From Acidimicrobiales bacterium (GTDB lineage: Bacteria > Actinomycetota > Acidimicrobiia > Acidimicrobiales > SHLQ01): 8,795 nucleotides of DNA. Below the pieces are notes generated by a model that saw only the letters and a list, made by a program, of their open reading frames with translations, did not search any database and was not told the DNA's origin. Numbering within the stretch: the first letter of the stretch is position 1; each line of letters starts with the position of its first letter. Shown here in pieces: positions 5,992-8,795 of the stretch. The position numbers and the translations under genes were made by a program. The stretch covers positions 1-8,795 of the forward strand of contig JABDJW010000097.1 in the NCBI GenBank assembly GCA_013002375.1. Direction: 5' to 3'.

Positions 5992-7224
5992 ATGACCGAC
6001 ATCGAAACCGAAGCGCGAGATTGGGCCGAAGCCCACTGGGATCCCGCCCTGACCGTGGGCGAATGGTGGCAGACGTTAGCCGACGCGCGGTATGCACTGC
6101 CGTCGTTGCCCGAAACCGCATTCGGGCGCGGCTATTCCCGGGCCGAGGAACAAGCGGTGTGGCGCGGCTTCGCGGCCGCCGGGGTGCTCGGGCCGCCGTC
6201 GGGGATCGCCACCATGATGGCCGCCCCCACCATCGTTGAGCATGGCACCCCGGAACAGATCGAGCGTTACCTGCCGCCGATCCTCAACGGCACCGAGGCC
6301 TGGTGCCAGCTGTTCAGCGAGCCCGGTGCCGGCTCCGACCTGGCCGGCCTCCAGACCAAGGCGACGCTGGACGGCGAGCAGTGGGTGGTGAACGGCCAGA
6401 AGGTGTGGACGAGCTTCGGGCAGTACGCAGACCAGGGCATGCTGCTGGCCCGCACCGATTCGTCGGCGCCCAAGCACGCCGGCATCTCGTGGCTGGCGTT
6501 GCCGATGGTGCAGCCCGGCGTCGAGGTGCGACCGCTCAAGGAGATGAACGGGCGCGAGTTCTTCAACGAGGTCTTCCTCACCGATGCGATCAGTCCGGCC
6601 GATTCGCTGATCGGCCAGCCCGGCGACGGCTGGCGGGTGGGTAACACCACCCTGGCCTTCGAACGAGCCTCGCTGGCCGGGGCGGTCGTGCAGTTGCCCT
6701 ATGCCCGTTCCGGTGGCGTGGCCGGCCAACTCGACCACCAGGCGAGTGATCCGAACCTCCGCAACGACATGCGCCGCAATGACGTTCCGGACGGCGTGCC
6801 GGTCGCGGTCTGGTACGGCCAGCTGGCCCGTGACGTCGGCCGGCACGATCCGGTGCTGCGAGACGAACTCGCTCGCGATCACAGCGGGTCAGAAGTCCTG
6901 CGGTTGATGGGGCAGCGGGCTCGCTCCGGCGCAGTGCCGGCCATCGGAAACCTGGGCAAACTGGCCATGAGCGAGATCGCCCGCAGCCGTCGCGAGGTCG
7001 GCAATCGTGCGATCGGCGCGGCCGGGATGCTCACCGATGCCGACGCCGAGGCCGGGCCGGGTACCGGCGACGTGCAACGGCACACCATTGGGTCACCTGC
7101 ACCTGCGATCTATGGCGGCACCGATCAGGTGCAACGCAACATCATCGGCGAGCGGGTGCTCGGTCTGCCGAAGGAGCCGGGCCCGCCGAAGGAAACTCCG
7201 TTTCGCGATCTGCCCCAAAACTAG
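5992..7224 (+). CDS. Acyl-CoA dehydrogenase (FadE type)
   Basis: A 410-residue FAD-dependent acyl-CoA dehydrogenase, which introduces the alpha-beta double bond in the first step of beta-oxidation. The ATG at 5992 opens the recognisable protein; the same frame is open for a long way upstream, but only as an antisense shadow of the two oxygenases. Motifs are QLFSEPGAGSDLAGL (106-120, FAD and substrate contacts), VNGQKVWTS (133-141), LAFERASLAG (221-230) and IYGGTDQVQRNIIGERVLGLP split across 373-393. The position of the MCAD catalytic Glu376 is glycine (G375), while the helix-G position used as base by long-chain and isovaleryl-CoA dehydrogenases holds Glu (E224 in FER), so E224 is the likely base. 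The usual RxxFG motif after helix G is not evident, as in several actinobacterial FadE proteins of steroid or branched-acid pathways. It is divergent from CCO3 and may degrade acids derived from cleaved terpenoids; this link rests on position only. Its 3' end overlaps the convergent haem protein gene. Confidence 0.92.
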   Translation: MTDIETEARDWAEAHWDPALTVGEWWQTLADARYALPSLPETAFGRGYSRAEEQAVWRGFAAAGVLGPPSGIATMMAAPTIVEHGTPEQIERYLPPILNGTEAWCQLFSEPGAGSDLAGLQTKATLDGEQWVVNGQKVWTSFGQYADQGMLLARTDSSAPKHAGISWLALPMVQPGVEVRPLKEMNGREFFNEVFLTDAISPADSLIGQPGDGWRVGNTTLAFERASLAGAVVQLPYARSGGVAGQLDHQASDPNLRNDMRRNDVPDGVPVAVWYGQLARDVGRHDPVLRDELARDHSGSEVLRLMGQRARSGAVPAIGNLGKLAMSEIARSRREVGNRAIGAAGMLTDADAEAGPGTGDVQRHTIGSPAPAIYGGTDQVQRNIIGERVLGLPKEPGPPKETPFRDLPQN

Positions 7225-7780
7225 AAGACGCCCGGAGCGCCCGGCGGAGGCGGGCGGCGGTCATGATGCGCACGATCGTCAAGAACAACACGAGCTGCAC
7301 CGCGCCGACGGCGACCCAGGCGAAGGCCTTGCTGCCGGTATCGGTGCCCGCGGTGATCACGTGCACGATGGTGAACGCCCACAAGGCAAAGCTGGCGAAA
7401 TGAATGAGGCGCCACCATCGCCGGGGTATGCGCCGCATCAGCATCGACGAGACCTGAACCGCGACGAGTAGGTAGAACGCCACGATGCCCCAGGCGACCG
7501 CGCCGGGCTTCCATTCGCTGGCGCCGGGCACGAAGATCTCGGCCCAGCCGAAGTGCACGTAGTTGTCCGGCACGAGCGCAGCGATGTGCACGCCGACGAA
7601 CACGACGGTCACCAGGCTCACGAACCGGTGGAGTTCGAATATCCATGGTGCCGGGGCGCGTCGGCCCAAGATGCGGGTGGAGAGGATCAGCCCCCACACC
7701 ACCGACAGGGTCAGTCCGCCCAGCGCAACCAGGCCCGCGGCGCGAGCGGTGTACCACCAGATCTGCTCGCTGATTTCCAC
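7142..7780 (-). CDS. Ferric reductase-like transmembrane haem protein
   Basis: A 212-residue integral membrane protein with about five hydrophobic helices (roughly residues 10-34, 48-69, 95-115, 126-145 and 153-174). Two helices carry spaced histidine pairs, H51/H65 (HX13H) and H127/H140 (HX12H), the same spacing as the bis-haem ligands of NOX2 (H101/H115 and H209/H222). This identifies a ferric-reductase-like domain that would hold two b haems and pass electrons across the membrane. No FAD or NAD(P)H domain is attached, so it must receive electrons from another protein. The C-terminal 35 or so residues are polar, Ala/Pro/Arg-rich and partly encoded antisense to the acyl-CoA dehydrogenase 3' end. 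The start is a GTG at 7780, four bases after the ApbE stop, with GGGCGAG upstream; no nearby ATG fits the first helix. Co-transcription with ApbE suggests a flavinylation-linked extracytosolic electron transfer chain. MsrQ-like or cytochrome b561-like roles are alternatives. Confidence 0.85.
   Translation of the reverse strand: MEISEQIWWYTARAAGLVALGGLTLSVVWGLILSTRILGRRAPAPWIFELHRFVSLVTVVFVGVHIAALVPDNYVHFGWAEIFVPGASEWKPGAVAWGIVAFYLLVAVQVSSMLMRRIPRRWWRLIHFASFALWAFTIVHVITAGTDTGSKAFAWVAVGAVQLVLFLTIVRIMTAARLRRALRASSSFGADRETEFPSAGPAPSADRAPARR
7238..7256. terminator. GC-rich hairpin after the acyl-CoA dehydrogenase
   Basis: CGCCCG and CGGGCG (6-bp arms, 7-base loop) begin 13 bases after the acyl-CoA dehydrogenase stop. 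There is no T-tract, and the sequence is coding on the opposite strand. It may be a U-less actinobacterial-type terminator or simply GC-rich coincidence. Confidence 0.2.
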
Positions 7781-7784
7781 GGGT

Positions 7785-8759
7785 TCACTCGCCCTTGGCT
7801 TGGTGGGTGGATGGGCCGGGTTCGAAGGGTGGGTCGTTCATCGTGGTCGCCCGGCGGGCCCCGCTTGCGGATCCGGGGCCGAACACGACGGCCTGGACAT
7901 TCCATCGGTCGATGTCGTTCGATGTTTGAACCGTGGGGTCGATCACCAACACCTTGGCGACGATCTCGGCCCACCAGGCCTCGCCGGCAAGGACCGTGGC
8001 CGATTCGACGGGCGTCGTCGCCGGCCGGCCCGTGCGGGGATCGAGCAGGTGGTGCCGGTCGATGCCCTCATGGTTCCAGCGGCGCACGGCCCGGCTGCTC
8101 GTCGCCACGCCACCTCCGTGCATGCGGAGCCGACCGCCCGAGGGGCCGGCGATGGTGACCTCCCAGCCCTCTTCGGCCAGGCGATCGCCGGCCAGGCGCA
8201 TGTCACCGCCGAGGTTCACGACCACCCACGAGGCGCCGGCCTCGGCCAGGTCGGTGGCAATCAGGTCCGCGGCCAGACCCTTGCCGATGCCACCCGGATC
8301 GAAACCGACGCCGGGAGGAAGGGTGACGGCGCGCAGGGCCGGTTCGAGCACGATCTCACCACATCGGCTCGTCCGGTCCCTGGGGCCGTTTCGAGGGGTG
8401 GTGGGGGAGGCCGCGACGTCGTGCACCGGCTCGAGCAGTGTTCGGTCGCGGTCGTAGCCCAGGGCGGTCAGCTCGAGCAGCAGGGTCGGATCGAAGCGAC
8501 CTTCGGTCACTTGCCAGGCGAGGCACGCTCGATCGACCAGATCGAAGGTCTCGGGGGAGACGATCGTGGGATGCCCGGCGTGGTCATTGGTTGCCGAAAT
8601 CTCGCTCGTCGGGAGGAAGCGGCTCCAGCGCCGCTCGAGGTCGTGCACCCGTTCGACGGCGCGCTCGACAGCCGCGGCCGTGCCGTCGCTGATGATCCGG
8701 ACGGATGTGCCCATGGCGGCGAACTGCTGGTCGTGCATCACCACTGGCCGTGCTGCCAT
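7785..8759 (-). CDS. apbE: FAD:protein FMN transferase (ApbE family)
   Basis: A 324-residue ApbE-family enzyme, which splits FAD and attaches FMN to a Thr or Ser of a target protein with Mg2+. Family motifs in order are MGTSVRI (16-22), SRFLPTSEIS (46-55), GRFDPT (87-92), FDPGGIGKGLAADLI (153-167), VNLGGD (181-186), GGVATSS (216-222) and HHLLDPRTGRP (236-246). Near the C-terminus the usual ADxxATA-type metal site reads AEIVAK (264-269), with Glu for Asp and Lys for Thr, a form I recall in actinobacterial ApbE proteins. An extra Arg/Asp/Pro-rich stretch (113-134) precedes the FDPGG motif. No signal peptide or lipobox is visible, so it probably acts in the cytoplasm. The ATG at 8759 is chosen because it overlaps an upstream TGA; the frame stays open to the window edge, and M8 or M16 are possible alternatives. 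The haem membrane gene follows 4 bases later, indicating an operon. Confidence 0.9.
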   Translation of the reverse strand: MAARPVVMHDQQFAAMGTSVRIISDGTAAAVERAVERVHDLERRWSRFLPTSEISATNDHAGHPTIVSPETFDLVDRACLAWQVTEGRFDPTLLLELTALGYDRDRTLLEPVHDVAASPTTPRNGPRDRTSRCGEIVLEPALRAVTLPPGVGFDPGGIGKGLAADLIATDLAEAGASWVVVNLGGDMRLAGDRLAEEGWEVTIAGPSGGRLRMHGGGVATSSRAVRRWNHEGIDRHHLLDPRTGRPATTPVESATVLAGEAWWAEIVAKVLVIDPTVQTSNDIDRWNVQAVVFGPGSASGARRATTMNDPPFEPGPSTHQAKGE

Positions 8760-8795
8760 CAGCTCGGCCCGGTGACCGGTGGCCCGGGTGGGGGC
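8759..8795 (-). CDS. Possible 3' end of an upstream gene
   Basis: On the minus strand a second frame reads PPPGPPVTGPS and then TGA, with the stop sharing one base with the ApbE ATG (TGATG). Stop-start overlaps of this kind are typical of coupled genes in operons, and a Pro/Gly-rich tail suits a C-terminus. Only 11 codons are visible, so neither reality nor family can be established; ApbE itself could instead extend through here in its own frame. Confidence 0.3.
   Translation of the reverse strand, partial: PPPGPPVTGPS

Noticed and set aside
7229..7244. Tandem CGCCCGG repeat after the acyl-CoA dehydrogenase.
   Set aside because: Two copies of a GC heptamer inside coding sequence of the opposite strand are expected by chance in this composition.
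7553..8158. Plus-strand open frame across the haem protein and apbE genes.
   Set aside because: Arg/Pro/Gly-rich shadow; both minus-strand genes have clear family motifs and operon-like spacing.

Overview
The window is gene-dense, GC-rich DNA with no RNA genes, mobile elements or CRISPR arrays that I can see. A TIGR03621-type F420-dependent LLM oxidoreductase, actinobacterial-style FadE and ApbE variants, and a probable leaderless start point to an actinobacterium. An Acidimicrobiia-like or mycobacterial-like lineage is my inference; nothing here fixes the genus.

Left block, plus strand (1-2988): the 3' part of the F420 oxidoreductase, then a complete carotenoid cleavage oxygenase (called CCO1 here), then an NADP-type short-chain dehydrogenase resembling retinol dehydrogenases, starting 14 bases after CCO1. 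Facing it on the minus strand (3001-5907) are two more carotenoid cleavage oxygenases in a tight two-gene operon, CCO3 first and CCO2 nine bases downstream. All three oxygenases keep the four iron-binding histidines. CCO1 and CCO3 are close paralogues. CCO2 belongs to a different branch that resembles cyanobacterial apocarotenoid 15,15'-oxygenase, the retinal-forming type.

Divergent from CCO3, across an 84-base gap holding two palindromes and facing promoter-like elements, is an acyl-CoA dehydrogenase (5992-7224). A reasonable reading of 1-7224 is an island for cleaving carotenoids, apocarotenoids or stilbene-like double bonds and then processing the aldehyde or acid fragments: oxygenase to aldehyde, SDR or F420 enzyme to alcohol or reduced product, and FadE to beta-oxidation. 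Substrates are not determined by the sequence.

The right block, minus strand (7142-8795), is a separate redox module. It contains a small NOX/ferric-reductase-like haem membrane protein and an ApbE flavin transferase, probably preceded by a further gene cut off at the window edge whose stop codon overlaps the ApbE start as TGATG. ApbE and ferric-reductase-like membrane proteins are known to co-occur in systems that move electrons across the membrane to covalently flavinylated proteins, so the missing upstream gene is a natural place to look for the flavinylated partner. The acyl-CoA dehydrogenase and the haem protein converge and overlap tail to tail by 83 bases.
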